Of a stretch of 64,000 bases of DNA, positions 47,430 to 60,527 are shown in pieces. The notes under the pieces were generated by a model. That model was not told the DNA's origin, did not search any database, and was given only the letters and a program-made list of their open reading frames with translations. Source of the stretch: Diphasiastrum complanatum (taxonomy: Eukaryota > Streptophyta > Lycopodiopsida > Lycopodiales > Lycopodiaceae). Within the stretch, counting starts at the first letter, position 1; each line of letters begins with the position of its first letter. The translations under genes and the position numbers were made by a program. The stretch lies in contig CM055111.1 in NCBI GenBank assembly GCA_029204225.1, forward strand, positions 24,799,874 through 24,863,873, given 5' to 3'.

Positions 47430-48270
47430 TGATGGGAAAGGGAGATAGAAGAACGTAAACTGAAAAGAGATCAGGAATATTGTGGAACAACTCTCCTATT
47501 TATAGATTGCATCCATGTATTAACTACATTAAATGTTTGTCACCTAATTAGGTAAGTCGTTGTACTTGAAAGTATATGGCTTTTGTGACAACTATACATA
47601 GTGTATATTGTCAACCCGTAGGGAATGTTGACGTGGATGAGGACGTCACAAATTCTCTCACTTCACATTCTACGTGAAGTGTTTTTCTCTCACTTCACAA
47701 ATTTTGAGAAGTGGCTGGGAACGTTTCTCGTTCAAAATAGATGACCTTCGCTTTTTCTCTCTCTTCGGGTTTTTCGCGAAAAAGCCGAAGGTGCCCTAAA
47801 ATAGTTCAACTCTTAAAAGTAGATGACCTTCAAACATTTTCTCTCTCTTCATGAACATTTCATGAAAAAGTCGAAGGTGCCCTAAAATGGTTGAACTTTG
47901 AACTGTGCCTAAGTGTCACATTTTGGAGGGAAATGTGAAAAAGGCAAAATTGTCGCGAAATAGTTTAAACTGTTGAACTATGCTAGTTTCGCATTTCGTG
48001 AAAATGCAAAAAAACCGACACTGTGGCGAACATAGTTCATTTCTACAGACTGTCATGACACTTAGAGTTTTTTTGTAGATTGTCGCGAAAGTAATGTATT
48101 TCTGCAGACTTGTCCTAAATGCTAATTTTGTGGAAGTCCTTGAAGATGGCCAAGTCTTTAATGACTTCAAATTATTGAACTTAACATCTGAACTTGAAAT
48201 TATGATAGAATTGGTTACCCTTTGTTGGAGATCAATCGGAAGCCCGTTGTAGATGTTCTTCAAATAAATT
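47430..48270 (-). repeat. Putative LTR of element L (right limit uncertain)
   Basis: Begins TGATGGGAAAGG next to the primer site and includes a TATA-like word (tcctatttatag near 47505). It carries the 82-bp tandem repeat at 47739-47902 and several TCGCG/CGCGA words. No partner LTR was found. Confidence 0.45.
47739..47902. repeat. Two 82-bp tandem repeats containing hairpins
   Basis: Units start at 47739 and 47821 with AGATGACCTT and end with GAAGGTGCCCTAAAAT..GTT. The first holds an inverted repeat CTTCGG-TTTTTCG / CGAAAAA-CCGAAG. The second holds the TTCATGAA/TTTCATGAAA version. Confidence 0.8.
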
Positions 48271-48439
48271 GGCTGTCTAAGTTTGTGATTCTTGCAGGTA
48301 TCAGAACAGACTTTGAATCAAAAATTGGTTTCACCTGACCCTAGATCAATGATCAATAAACGTGCAGGAAGAATCATGAAATAGAAATTAATCATTCAGC
48401 AAGGAGACAAATCTGGGCTTAGTTTCCAAAAGAAAGATC

Positions 48440-48677
48440 TAGCATTATATTGTCATTGACTAAAGACACAATAATTACTATAGCTTTGTCATTTTTCTCC
48501 TTCCATTCACGAAGTTCTTTGCCAAGAGTAATTGGCTTCTCTTCTGTTGATTCTCCCCATTTCCAAAGACCTTCGCCCTTCAGTATGAGTAAAGTCTAAT
48601 TTCCAGACTATATAATTCGAACCTTCTGTATCCAAGATCGTACTGATCTTAGACTGAATGCTGTTGATCAAAGACAT
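48440..48677 (-). pseudogene. Copia fragment M, gag N-terminus
   Basis: ATG 48677 gives MSLINSIQSKISTILDTEG, then SNYIVWKL, a gag start of a further copia lineage. A frameshift follows after about 30 codons, after which GKELREW and NDKAIVIIVSLVND can be read in another frame. It stops around 48440. Upstream on the minus strand is a primer site at 48738-48727. Confidence 0.6.
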
Positions 48678-48726
48678 CTTCTAATCTTCCGAATAAGCTC
48701 CAGATACGGTTGCTGATGGATGTGAG

Positions 48727-48738
48727 GCTCTGATACCA
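48727..48738 (-). other. Primer binding site of fragment M
   Basis: Minus strand TGGTATCAGAGC. The LTR begins TGTAGAAAAAATAC at about 48740 and probably runs to about 48970. Confidence 0.7.
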
Positions 48739-48980
48739 CTGTAGAAAAAATACTAGGAATTCTCCTTCAGAGAATACGATGAAAGTTTGAATAAATCAAA
48801 CTAATATCAGTGTCTTCAATCGTGTCTAATTCTGGTCTATGTACTAATAGAGAAGTTTCTACTTTGATTGAATAAAGCATGTGGATTTAGGAGATATATG
48901 TGTGAGTGTGATAGACAATTTTAGATAATCAGAACAACTGAAAAAAATCATCTGTTGAGAAACTTTGATCAATCAAATTT

Positions 48981-50700
48981 TTATAATTCTGATTCTGATT
49001 CTTCTGTATACATCATTGAATGATAAGGATATTGTTTCATTTGTTCAACTTCTTTGAAAAATAGGAGACACTGGTCCTTCGAATATTTTGAACCTAGATC
49101 CATTGGAGTTTTGACTGGTTTACAGTAGACCATTTGATGTTTGAATAGCAAGTTATGAATGTATCTTTGTTGACTGATACAAATCAATTTATGATCAGGA
49201 TCCTTGAAAATATGTATACCAAGGCAGAAATGGGCCTCTCCTAAATATGTCATATCAAATTCATTCATTAACATTGCTTTGTCATCCTTTAGCATTTAAG
49301 TGTCATTACTAAAGAGTAATGTGTCATCAACATATAATGGAATGATACCGAAAGGTGAATTCACTGATTTGTAGTAGACATTATAATTAGCTGAACTTGG
49401 TATAGAGCCTTGTTGAATAAAAAGTTCATTGATTCAATGAAATCATGCACGAGATGATTGTTTAAGCCCATAGAGAGCTTTCCAAAGCTTGCATACCTAA
49501 TTGGTGTTTTCCTCCAACTCGTAGCCTTTAGGTTGAGACAAATAAATGTCTTCTTCGATAATATTGCCATGTAAAAATGTTGTTTGTACATCCATATGGT
49601 AAATCTCTAGTTCTGCCATTGTTGCAAATGAAAGTAAAAGTCTGATCGACGAATGTTTGAACATGAGATTGAAAGTTTTCAAATAATCAACATTCGAGAT
49701 TTGACAAAATTCTCTGGCAACTAATCTTGCATTTCATTGATCAACTGATCCATCGACTTTGTACTTTATCCGATAAACCCATTTGTAAGAAATGATATTC
49801 CTATCAACTGGCAGGTCTATAACAATCCATGTCTGATTTTTGATGAGACATTGATATTCTTTGTCCATCACTTCCATTGATCTACATCTAGACTAGAAAT
49901 TGTGTCAGAATAATTGATTGGCTCCTTAACAAAATAACAAGTGGCTATGGTGTTGTCGATAAATCTATCGGGAGGAAACTGTTTCAATTTGATCTTCAAA
50001 GCGTTGGATTTTTTGGTTGCTAATAATCCTATGACTGTGTCGAGTTGTCTTCCGAATCATTGATTAGAGTAGAGTCGAGATTCAAACTTGATGCAATATC
50101 ACGAATTGATTCAAATCTGTAACTTTCTCCTTTCCCTTGAGATTGACAAACGAGTCTTCAAGAAAGATAACATCTCTACAAAAAGTAATCTTCTTAGTCA
50201 TTAGATTGTAAATCCTATAAGCTTTATGATTCTAAGAGTATCCACCAAAGATAGAGTCAAAACTAGTAGTATCTAGTTTCTTATGAAGTTCTACTGGAAT
50301 CTATGCGAAAGCGAGACAACCAAAAGTTCGAAGATACCTTACTGAAGGTTTTGAACCTATCCATCTTCGGATATGTTGACTAGGGCTTTGGTTGTAAGAT
50401 GATTTTGAATATATGCAGTTGTCGACACAACTTCTACCTAAAAAGTCTTTGATAATTTTGCATGTAGAATTATACTTTTTTGCATTTCGACAAGTGTATG
50501 ATTTTTATGTTTAGCCACTCCATTTGAATGTGGAGAATAACTTGTGGTATATTGCATAAGAATGCCACATGAAAGGAGTTCTTTTTGTAAATATTTCATT
50601 CATTTAGTTATGGAAAATGAATATTCATTCAAAATATCCTTTTCCATTTTCAAATGTGATCAACCCAAGTTTAACTGTCTCAATAGTGGGTTATGATCAT
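48981..50700 (-). pseudogene. Decayed copia pol (integrase and RT), minus strand
   Basis: Reading from high to low coordinates, an integrase end (HSPHSNGVAKHKNHTLVE) appears near 50500. Then come the RT blocks MAELEIYHMDVQTTFLHG, EEDIYLSQPKGY, LWKALYGLKQSSRA, LYVDDTLLFSND and FDMTYLGEAHFCLGIHIFKD. Stops and frameshifts are frequent. RNase H is missing; the RT end is followed directly by the LTR at about 48970 and then the primer site of M, so it may be the 3' part of an element in tandem with M. Confidence 0.75.
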
Positions 50701-52598
<1,898 letters not shown>

Positions 52599-52599
52599 A

Positions 52600-54600
52600 A
52601 CAAAACATCACATAGTCCCTCTTGACAAGTCAAGATCAAACCCTTTGAACCCTTCAATTTATAGCATAACAGGTTAAAATATAGCTGTATAAAGTCTTAC
52701 AGTACAGAGTACCAGAAAGTGAAGCAAGTTTTAGGACACCCAGCTGTTACTTGCCATCATCCCACAAAACAAAATCGCATGAGTTAGCTAAGTGAGGAAG
52801 ACAAGTGTCATAGTTGAGCATCAATTGTTATCCATGTCCGAAACAAGATTCACTACTTTATCAACTTGAATGCAATAACAAAACGTTCGTCCAGTCTTCC
52901 CAATCATGCATCTTATACATAGCAATACATCCTTCCCTTGACACGAAATCATATCAGGGCAGTTGCCATACTGATCAGTGCAAGAGCAAAAAGAATATAT
53001 TCAGTTCACAAGATAGTATAAACATGTAAGAAGCTATTTATCCATGCACAAGTACAAAGAGACATGATTTTGATCACAATGTTGAGTACTAGGGCAGATC
53101 CGTGCCATGCTAGCCCCACAGACCTCCCATGTAACTTATTAGGGAATTTGAGTACTTGAAGGCTTGTGCAAATCCATGCCATTCAAGCCCGTCAAAATAA
53201 AACTCTGAAAACATCCATGACTCACTTATATAGACTGCATTTCTACTTTCAACCAAAAAAAACCTTTCCAAAGATAAAAAAACGTAATTATAAAGATTTA
53301 CAATATAGAAAATAATTACTTTTCTAGCTGATAACTTTGAAAAAAAACTTTTGAACGTAAAAGTGTCATTCCCAATGTCTTAAAGAACTACATAGTAGCA
53401 TGGAGTGCTACTACCCTTCCAAATAGCATCATAGAACTTCATACTTGAATACAAGGTGAGGTGACTTCTTGTGAGCTACCCATCTTCCAATATTTCAAGC
53501 AAGACTCTATTTTTGTACTATTGAATCAACACCAAAAGTGACAAATTAATGGTAGTGCATGTTCTTTACAAAGTCAACATTTCTACCAACGAGTGTTCGT
53601 ATACCAAGTATCATACATTTGTTCCTTCATCAGTTCATGTTTAGAACATTATCATCTACGAAAAACCATGAGTACTCTAGATTCTTATTGCATACAAGCA
53701 AAAAATATCATTGAAGCCTCATATAGTATCTCATAGTTGTGTTGAGATATTATCATTTGCATAACAAGTATCATGAGCACATATATATAAGTCTACTAAG
53801 GGTAGTATCATGAGCACATATATATTAGTCTACCAAGGGTAGTATCACCCTAGCGCCATGCAGGTATCATTATGAGCAGTAGGCAACAACTAGTAAAGCG
53901 TTGAGATAGACACATGCATTGTTTGAGAAGCTTTATCTACTTTTGATATTCAGAGAGCTAACGGATTGAATAGAGGTTCATAGAACAAATAGCGGCCAGG
54001 TACAATGAGAACTACAGTGCAACAAGCTGATCCATCACTTTGAAGATGGAGCTATCAACGTGATGTTATCATGCTCATTATGTAAATTTGTAGATGGTAA
54101 AGCGGATCTCTAGTCGGACATAATCTGTTGTCCAGCGGCCCATTATACTTAAAAAATGTATCAATCTCATGTGAATCGTTGCTACAACGACTCTTGGTAA
54201 TAGTTCGCTATCAGAATCAATATGAAATGCAAAGTGATAGGTCTCATACCGAAAGTGAAGTTTACTATCACTTTTGAGATATCATTCGCAAATATTTGCT
54301 TCCAAAAGTGTATACCGGAATCAAGAACGCAATATCTATGATGATCAAACCATTGCGGGTTCATTCACATTCCAGCAAATGAAACCAATAATACTTTTTC
54401 GATGCAACGATCATTCAATCAAACGAACCGTAGCTTTCTTACCTTTTGTTTGTAGTAAACTCCACCTGAATACTCTTTCGCAAAGCTTACACATGCTTCC
54501 TCTTCTTGAAGCAAGGATGGCAGTAGTAGAGAAGCCAACCAAGAGAGCAGAGACAAGAGAGAGAGCAGGAGAGAGCAAGAAGAGTGAAACTTAGGATTGT
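52600..54600. other. Spacer without recognised genes
   Basis: Two kilobases with only short frames. A 37-bp tandem duplication lies at 53768-53849 (gtatcatgagcacatatata units). A 106-codon plus frame ending at 54594 is probably antisense to the promoter-proximal transcript suggested below. Confidence 0.4.
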
Positions 54601-54613
54601 AGTAATCTTCCCT

Positions 54614-54621
54614 TTTATAGA
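54614..54621 (-). promoter_or_regulatory. Candidate TATA box of a minus-strand transcript
   Basis: Minus strand reads TTTTCTATAAAAGGGAAG, a strong plant TATA box, followed by a CT-rich leader (CTTGCTCTCTCC, CTCTCTCTTG). Element C is inserted about 125 bp upstream of it. Whether it belongs to an LTR or a host gene is unknown; a possible first exon ends in AAAAG/GTAAGAAAG near 54455. Confidence 0.4.
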
Positions 54622-54746
54622 AAACCCAGCCTTTGGTGCACCAATTGTTAGAAGATGCTCACCGTTAGATTGAATTGTTGGAAGTATTTCTAGTTTACGC
54701 GATGGCTAGATCTACTCACGGGTGTAGTATAGTGTAGAGAGCATCG

Positions 54747-55401
54747 TGTGAAAATTGTCAACATTTCCTAGCTAGTTTGAGGCCTAAATTGGCTAAAATT
54801 GTAAATAGTTTTGGTTTTGGAGTTTCACACGTGTGAACCAGGCCACAATGTTTTTATTTACTGTATTTTTTCAGTATGATGAAGTGTCAAACTTCATACC
54901 CTTCAAAATGAGACCATTTTGATGTATTTTGGTCATATAAGCCATTTTTAGCTATTTTTCCTATATAGGGAATATCTAGGGTCAAGTACCTTCTAGAGAG
55001 AGGAGAGAGAGTCATCTTCCTCATCCATAAATAGTAGGGAAGTCGTGGAGAACAGGTTGGAGAAACCTTTTGTATGCTTCATTGAGATCAATAGATCATT
55101 GTCATTGTTTCTTCCTCCATTGAGAGCATTGTTGTGTGTATTGTCTTCAAGCTATTGTGTATGATCTTAGGTGCTTTCCAAAAGTGATAGGCTGATGTAT
55201 TATGGACTGTATAATGCTATTTTGGGCCGCACTTGATGTTTATGAAAGTTTCCATTTGTGATAAATGCTTTTTGATCAAGTTCTTTGCATTCTAGGTAGC
55301 ATAGAATGTGTTGCCAATTCCTAGCTTATGTAGTTTGGAGTGCAAGCATTCAAGCCAATGATCTTGGAGTTTAGATCCACTTAGGATCTGTATTTTTCAC
55401 A
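54747..55401 (+). repeat. 5' LTR of C
   Basis: TGTGAAAATTGTC...TTTTTCACA, with the palindrome TTCACACGTGTGAA at 54824-54837 and a GAGAGAGGAGAGAGAG tract near 54995-55012 just upstream of ATAAATAG (55027-55034). Confidence 0.94.
55027..55034 (+). promoter_or_regulatory. TATA-like box in the 5' LTR of C
   Basis: CATAAATAG about 20 bp after the GA-rich tract; conserved in both LTRs of A and C and, in diverged form, in LTR H. Confidence 0.55.
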
Positions 55402-55413
55402 TGGTATCAGAGC
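55402..55413 (+). other. Primer binding site of C
   Basis: TGGTATCAGAGC directly after the LTR; tRNA-iMet type. Confidence 0.93.
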
Positions 55414-55917
55414 TGGTTGGCTTCTATTTACAGTAAGTATTCCATTTTTGGTGATATTTGGATGTTTGATCAAGTTCTAGCATGATTTTGCATTGCTTTG
55501 TTGATCAAATCTTACTAACCTTTGTTTTGTGAGTTGAACTTGTGGATCAAAAGCATATTTTAGGTCTATTGAAGATCAGAGGCTGAAAAGAAACTATTTT
55601 GGATCAGATCATAACACCTAATCATTTTTTATTGTGAGGCTTGTGCATATTCAATACTAACAATGTTCTTTTCAATCCTATTGTTGACAATCTCCATTCT
55701 TGGATGAACACTCTCCTTAAGTGGATGAAACTTCTCCTTAAGTGGATGACAAATGCTCTTTTGAGTGAGTTGTAATTCTCCTAAAGGCTGAGCAAAGCTC
55801 CCATTTGGATGAAAGATCCCCTTTTTTGGGTGAACATATTGCAAGCTCCATTGTGAAGAGCATATTGTAAAGATTGTCATCAATTTTGGCATAAATTTTG
55901 GTGTACTTTGTTGAGCA

Positions 55918-56400
55918 TGTAAGTAACTCTCCTTATGTAATTTGATTGGAGCATTTGCTGGAAGGTGTTAACCATTATGCAAGTGTGTTTTCAGGTTCTT
56001 AACAGGTTGAGGAACATTCTCATGTGAAGTGATCTTAGATCTACATCTAAACACCAAGATTTGACAAGATAGTGAAGCTAGTCTTGTGATTCACTAAGTG
56101 TGCTCATTCATTCACCTCTAAATCTTGTATTTATCACTTGATGGAGTTTATAAACTTTTAGAAGTGTGGTTTACATGTGGTTTTACAGGTTGAATCAATA
56201 TCTTAGTGTGTTGATCATATGTTGATCAAGTTTGTTCATTACTAGGTAATCTTGGCATCCTAGTTTTGGGTATTTTCTAAGAATGCAAGTAACTCTTCAT
56301 ACCATAACTTGATTTGGTCACTTGCTGGAAAGTTTGAGAGCTTAAGCAAGAGTGTGTTCAGGTTGGTTTGATTTTGTAATCCATTCTTAGTGTGTGCAAA
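55918..56400 (+). repeat. Three diverged ~183-bp tandem repeats in the leader of C
   Basis: Anchors CATTTGCTGGAAGG (about 55952), CACTTGATGGAG (about 56138) and CACTTGCTGGAAAG (about 56318) are spaced 186 and 180 bp. Each is followed by a GTGTG...CAGGTT segment. A shorter repeat (CTCCTTAAGTGGATGA, twice) precedes them near 55711-55750. Confidence 0.65.
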
Positions 56401-56573
56401 GTGTTGCATGTGTTTCAATCTTCCTTTCTATGCTTGGAAACCATCTAGGTTCAAGATAGAAGTGTTTTAGGGTCCTAAATCTTCATAGATCTCTTTATCT
56501 ATCATTTGTTGAGAGAAAAGTGAGTGCTAAGTGCTTTAGGACAGAACCTAAAAGTTGAAGAAACATTAGAATC

Positions 56574-59500
56574 ATGGCTTCCAATGGTGGGATCATGCTA
56601 GAGTCTAGTGAAAGGTTGAGTTCATCAAACTACTCTACTTGGAAAGTGAGGATGGAGTCCTTACTTGAGTTGAATGAACTCATGGACATAGTTGCAGAAA
56701 TTGAAGAGAGACCTCTCACACTTCAAGAGCAACAAAGGTTTGATAAGAAGGCCAAAAGGGCTCTTCATATCATTAAAATGAATGTTACAAATGAACTTCT
56801 CAAGGAAGTTGGAAAGTGTCAAAGTGCAAGTGAGGCATGGAATGCCTTAAAGAAGCTCTTTGAATCAAAGTCCACATCTACGGTATTGACCCTAAGGAGA
56901 CAAATATTTTCTAGTAGGCAAAGAGAGGGTGAAAGTGCTCATGCATTTATCTTGAGAGTTAAGTCCCTAAGTGATGATTTAGCATGCATTGATGAGAACA
57001 TAAAAGATGGTGAAATAGTCCAAGTTATGTTGAATGGTTTGCTAAATGAACATGCTAACCTTGTGCAAAGTTTTGCCATTCAAAGAGTCTTGCCAAGTGT
57101 GGTTGACTTGCAAGAAATCTTATTGGCTGAAGAACATAGGTTGCAATCAAAGCTTGATGGTGCATCCTTGCAAGGTGGAGGTGAAGAGGCTTTCTTCACA
57201 AAAGGCAAATTCAAGGGCAAAGGTAAAGGCAAAGGGAAATGGTCCAAAGGTGGTAACTTTGATCATGATGATCACTCTTCCTCTTCCTCTTCTACTAAGA
57301 ACAATAAGTCAAAGTTCAAGTGCTTTTATTGTGGGATAAAAGGTCATTTTGCAAATGAATGTTATAAGAAGAAAAGAGAGCAAGGAGAGAGGCAAGGAAA
57401 TCTTACAATAGATGAGGAAGAACATAACACATGTGAATCACTTGTTATGACTTCAAGTTTGTTAGCCAACATAGATGATAATGATCCTTGGTGGATTGAT
57501 AGTGGAGCCTCATCTCACATGACAAGACATAAGGAATACTTTACATCCTTATTGTCTTATGAGGGAGAAGGTAACATCATCTACACTGCAAATGATGGTC
57601 AATGTGACATCAAAGGCATAGGCACTATTCCTATTTCCCTTTCAACAAATAGGAAAGCAAATCTTGAAAATGTTTTGTACATTCCTTCAATCACTAAGAA
57701 TTTGCTTAGTGTAAGTCAAATGATTGACAAAGGACTTGATGTGGAGTTCATTGGAGATGCATGTTTGATAAGTAAATGTGGATCCTTGATTGCTCAAGGT
57801 AGGAGGCATGGTAAACTTTTCAAGCTTGATGCATGTGTGATCTCTAATCATGAAGGATGTATGGCTAGGGAGCAATTGACAAACCAAGAAGTTTGGCACA
57901 AGAGGTTGGGCCATCCCAACTTCAAATCTTTGGAGGTAATGGCAAAGAAAGAGCTTGTTCTTGGTCTCCCTAAAAGTCTTGTTGCAAACAATAGTGTTTG
58001 TGAACATTGTGCCTTGTCCAAATCTCATAGACTTGCTTATTCTAGATCTACTTCTAGATCTAAAGAAGCTTTTCAACTTGTGCATTCTGATATTCATTCT
58101 TCTAGTACAACAAGCAATGGTGGGGCAAAGATGTATGCAACTTTCATTGATGACTTTAGTAGGTATACTTGGATCTATCTTCTTAAAAGTAAGGATGAAG
58201 TGTTTGCTGCATTTGTCAAGTTCAAGAATGAAATGGAAAACCAATTCAATACAAAGATCAAATGCTTAAGATCTGATAATGGAGGGGAATACACCTCAAA
58301 TAGGTTCAAAGACTTTTGTATAGCACATGGGATTAAGAGGGAGATGTCTAGTCCTAGGACTCCACAACAGAATGGAGTGGCCGAGAGGAAGAATAGAACC
58401 CTTTGTGAATGTGCCAAGGCAATGAGACTACATGCTAATCTTGCTAAGTCTTTTTGGGGGGAAGCTTTAGCATGTGCTAACTATCTATGTAATAGATGGA
58501 CAAGTGCTTCCTTGGATGGTAAAACTCCTCATGAGGTTCTTTATGGTAGAAGGCCGAGTGTCAAGCATTGTAGGATCTTTGGATGTACATGTTTTGTCAA
58601 TATCACACTTGATGATAGAACTAAAGAAGATCCTTCATCAAAGAAGGGTGTGTTTGTTGGCTATAGTGAAGTAAGCAAGGCTTACAAAGTGTACATTCCT
58701 TCTACAAAGAAAGTTGTCATAAGTAGGGACGTCATCTTTCATGAAGAGAATGTTTCCAATGTTGTTGATGTTGATGTTGATGTGCCTACTAATCATCATG
58801 ATGTGCAAGATGTCTTGGATGAAGATGGAGATGCCACTCCAAAGCAAACTTCAAGGAAGACTCAAAGGCAAAGGGCTAAGCCATCAAGGCTAACCTATGA
58901 TGAAAAAGGAAAGCAAGTGGTGGACAACTCTAACTTTGCTTTTCTTACCTCTTTTGATGAACCAACTTGTGTAGGTGAAGCAATTCAAAAGAAGGAATGG
59001 ATCCAAGCCATGGATCATGAGCATCAAGCACTCATCAAAAGCAACACATGGAGGTTGGTAAAGCTTCCAAAGGACAAGAAGGCAATTGGTTGTAAGTGGA
59101 TCTTCAAGATCAAGACAAATCAAGATGGATCAATCAACAAGTACAAGGCAAGGTTGGTGGCAAAGGGGTATGCTCAAGAATATGGTATTGACTATGATGA
59201 GACCTTTGCACCCGTGGCAAAGATAGTAACTATTCGAATCCTAATCTCTCTTGCAACTCTTTATGATTGGGATATGTGGCAAATGGATGTTACTAATGCC
59301 TTCTTGAATGGTGATCTTGAAGAAGATATTTACATGGAGCAACCCGAGGGCTATGTTTCACATGATGAGCCTAATCATGTGTGCTATCTCCAAAAGAGTT
59401 TGTATGGACTAAAGCAAGCACCAAGGAGTTGGTATGCTAAGCTCAATTCCTTCTTACTTTCTCAAAACTTTGTTATGAGTGAGTATGATCATTCTCTCTA

Positions 59501-60527
59501 CTTTAGATTGAATGAAAATGATATCACTTTACTTTTGATCTATGTTGATGACATTATCTTAAGTGGTGGTAACAATCTAGATATAGATGAAATCAAGATG
59601 GCACTCAAAAGAGAGTTTGAAATTCAAGATCTTGGTAAACTTCATTATATCTTAGGAATAGAGATTATTAGAACTTCTAAATCTACATTCATATGTCAAG
59701 AAAAGTATGTTAACTCTATTCTAAAAAGGTTTCATATGGAAGATTGTAAAGTTGTTTCTACTCCTATGGAATCAAATGTAAAGCTAACTACAAGAAGTAA
59801 TGAAAGATCCTTCAAGGACATTACTCTCTATAGAAAGCTAATAGGATCTCTTATATGGTTAACCATCACAAGACCTGATCTAAGCTTTGTGGTTGGTAAA
59901 CTAAGTCAATTTATGCAAGATCCTAGTGAGGCTCATTGGAAGCTAGGAAAGAGAGTACTTAGATACATCTCGGGATCTAGAGATTTTGGCATCTTGTATG
60001 GAGGTACTACACCTAACCTTTGTGGATTTTCAGATTCAGATTTTGCAGGTGATCAAATGGATAGGAAGTCAACAAGTGCCTTTGCAATCTATCTTGGAGA
60101 TGGAGTGGTCTCATGGCTATCAAAGAAGCAACCAACTATCTCTCTATCTTCCACCGAAGCCGAGTACAAGGCATTAACAACATGCACCAAGGAGATTGTT
60201 TGGATCAAGAGGATGTTATTGGATCTACACTTGCTGGAACCAGAGAAGACTCCAATCATACTTTGTGATAACCTTTCAGCCCAAAGCTTGGCAAGCAATC
60301 CTGTTTTTCATGCAAGGAGCAAGCACATTGAGATTGCTCACCATTTTGTGAGAGATCAAGTCATTGCCAAAGAGGTGGAGCTTCAACATGTCTCTTCAAA
60401 GGAGTGTGTGGCTGATATCTTCACCAAACCATTGGGAAAGGACCTATATTTAATGCATAGATCTAATCTTGGAATGTGCTCAAAGACTATGTTGAAACTA
60501 GCATCCAATGTTGAAGAGGGAGTGTGA
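56574..60527 (+). CDS. Element C gag-pol polyprotein (1317 aa), intact
   Basis: Encodes all copia functions in one frame: capsid, protease, integrase, reverse transcriptase and RNase H. ATG 56574 is the first of a gag start shared with A, E and G. Landmarks: gag residues 1-240, CCHC knuckle CFYCGIKGHFANEC near 250, protease D309-S-G-A-S, integrase histidine HKRLGH at 442, integrase catalytic D506, D568 and E604 (a D-x35-E spacing), RT Y990-V-D-D, RNase H D1154 and STEAEY, and a C-terminal DIFTKPL block. A Lys/Gly-rich basic stretch precedes the knuckle. The order integrase before RT defines the copia superfamily. The stop TGA (60525-60527) lies within the first five bases of the 3' LTR. No stop or frameshift is present, in contrast to A. 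Lineage within copia is not assigned. Confidence 0.97.
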   Translation: MASNGGIMLESSERLSSSNYSTWKVRMESLLELNELMDIVAEIEERPLTLQEQQRFDKKAKRALHIIKMNVTNELLKEVGKCQSASEAWNALKKLFESKSTSTVLTLRRQIFSSRQREGESAHAFILRVKSLSDDLACIDENIKDGEIVQVMLNGLLNEHANLVQSFAIQRVLPSVVDLQEILLAEEHRLQSKLDGASLQGGGEEAFFTKGKFKGKGKGKGKWSKGGNFDHDDHSSSSSSTKNNKSKFKCFYCGIKGHFANECYKKKREQGERQGNLTIDEEEHNTCESLVMTSSLLANIDDNDPWWIDSGASSHMTRHKEYFTSLLSYEGEGNIIYTANDGQCDIKGIGTIPISLSTNRKANLENVLYIPSITKNLLSVSQMIDKGLDVEFIGDACLISKCGSLIAQGRRHGKLFKLDACVISNHEGCMAREQLTNQEVWHKRLGHPNFKSLEVMAKKELVLGLPKSLVANNSVCEHCALSKSHRLAYSRSTSRSKEAFQLVHSDIHSSSTTSNGGAKMYATFIDDFSRYTWIYLLKSKDEVFAAFVKFKNEMENQFNTKIKCLRSDNGGEYTSNRFKDFCIAHGIKREMSSPRTPQQNGVAERKNRTLCECAKAMRLHANLAKSFWGEALACANYLCNRWTSASLDGKTPHEVLYGRRPSVKHCRIFGCTCFVNITLDDRTKEDPSSKKGVFVGYSEVSKAYKVYIPSTKKVVISRDVIFHEENVSNVVDVDVDVPTNHHDVQDVLDEDGDATPKQTSRKTQRQRAKPSRLTYDEKGKQVVDNSNFAFLTSFDEPTCVGEAIQKKEWIQAMDHEHQALIKSNTWRLVKLPKDKKAIGCKWIFKIKTNQDGSINKYKARLVAKGYAQEYGIDYDETFAPVAKIVTIRILISLATLYDWDMWQMDVTNAFLNGDLEEDIYMEQPEGYVSHDEPNHVCYLQKSLYGLKQAPRSWYAKLNSFLLSQNFVMSEYDHSLYFRLNENDITLLLIYVDDIILSGGNNLDIDEIKMALKREFEIQDLGKLHYILGIEIIRTSKSTFICQEKYVNSILKRFHMEDCKVVSTPMESNVKLTTRSNERSFKDITLYRKLIGSLIWLTITRPDLSFVVGKLSQFMQDPSEAHWKLGKRVLRYISGSRDFGILYGGTTPNLCGFSDSDFAGDQMDRKSTSAFAIYLGDGVVSWLSKKQPTISLSSTEAEYKALTTCTKEIVWIKRMLLDLHLLEPEKTPIILCDNLSAQSLASNPVFHARSKHIEIAHHFVRDQVIAKEVELQHVSSKECVADIFTKPLGKDLYLMHRSNLGMCSKTMLKLASNVEEGV

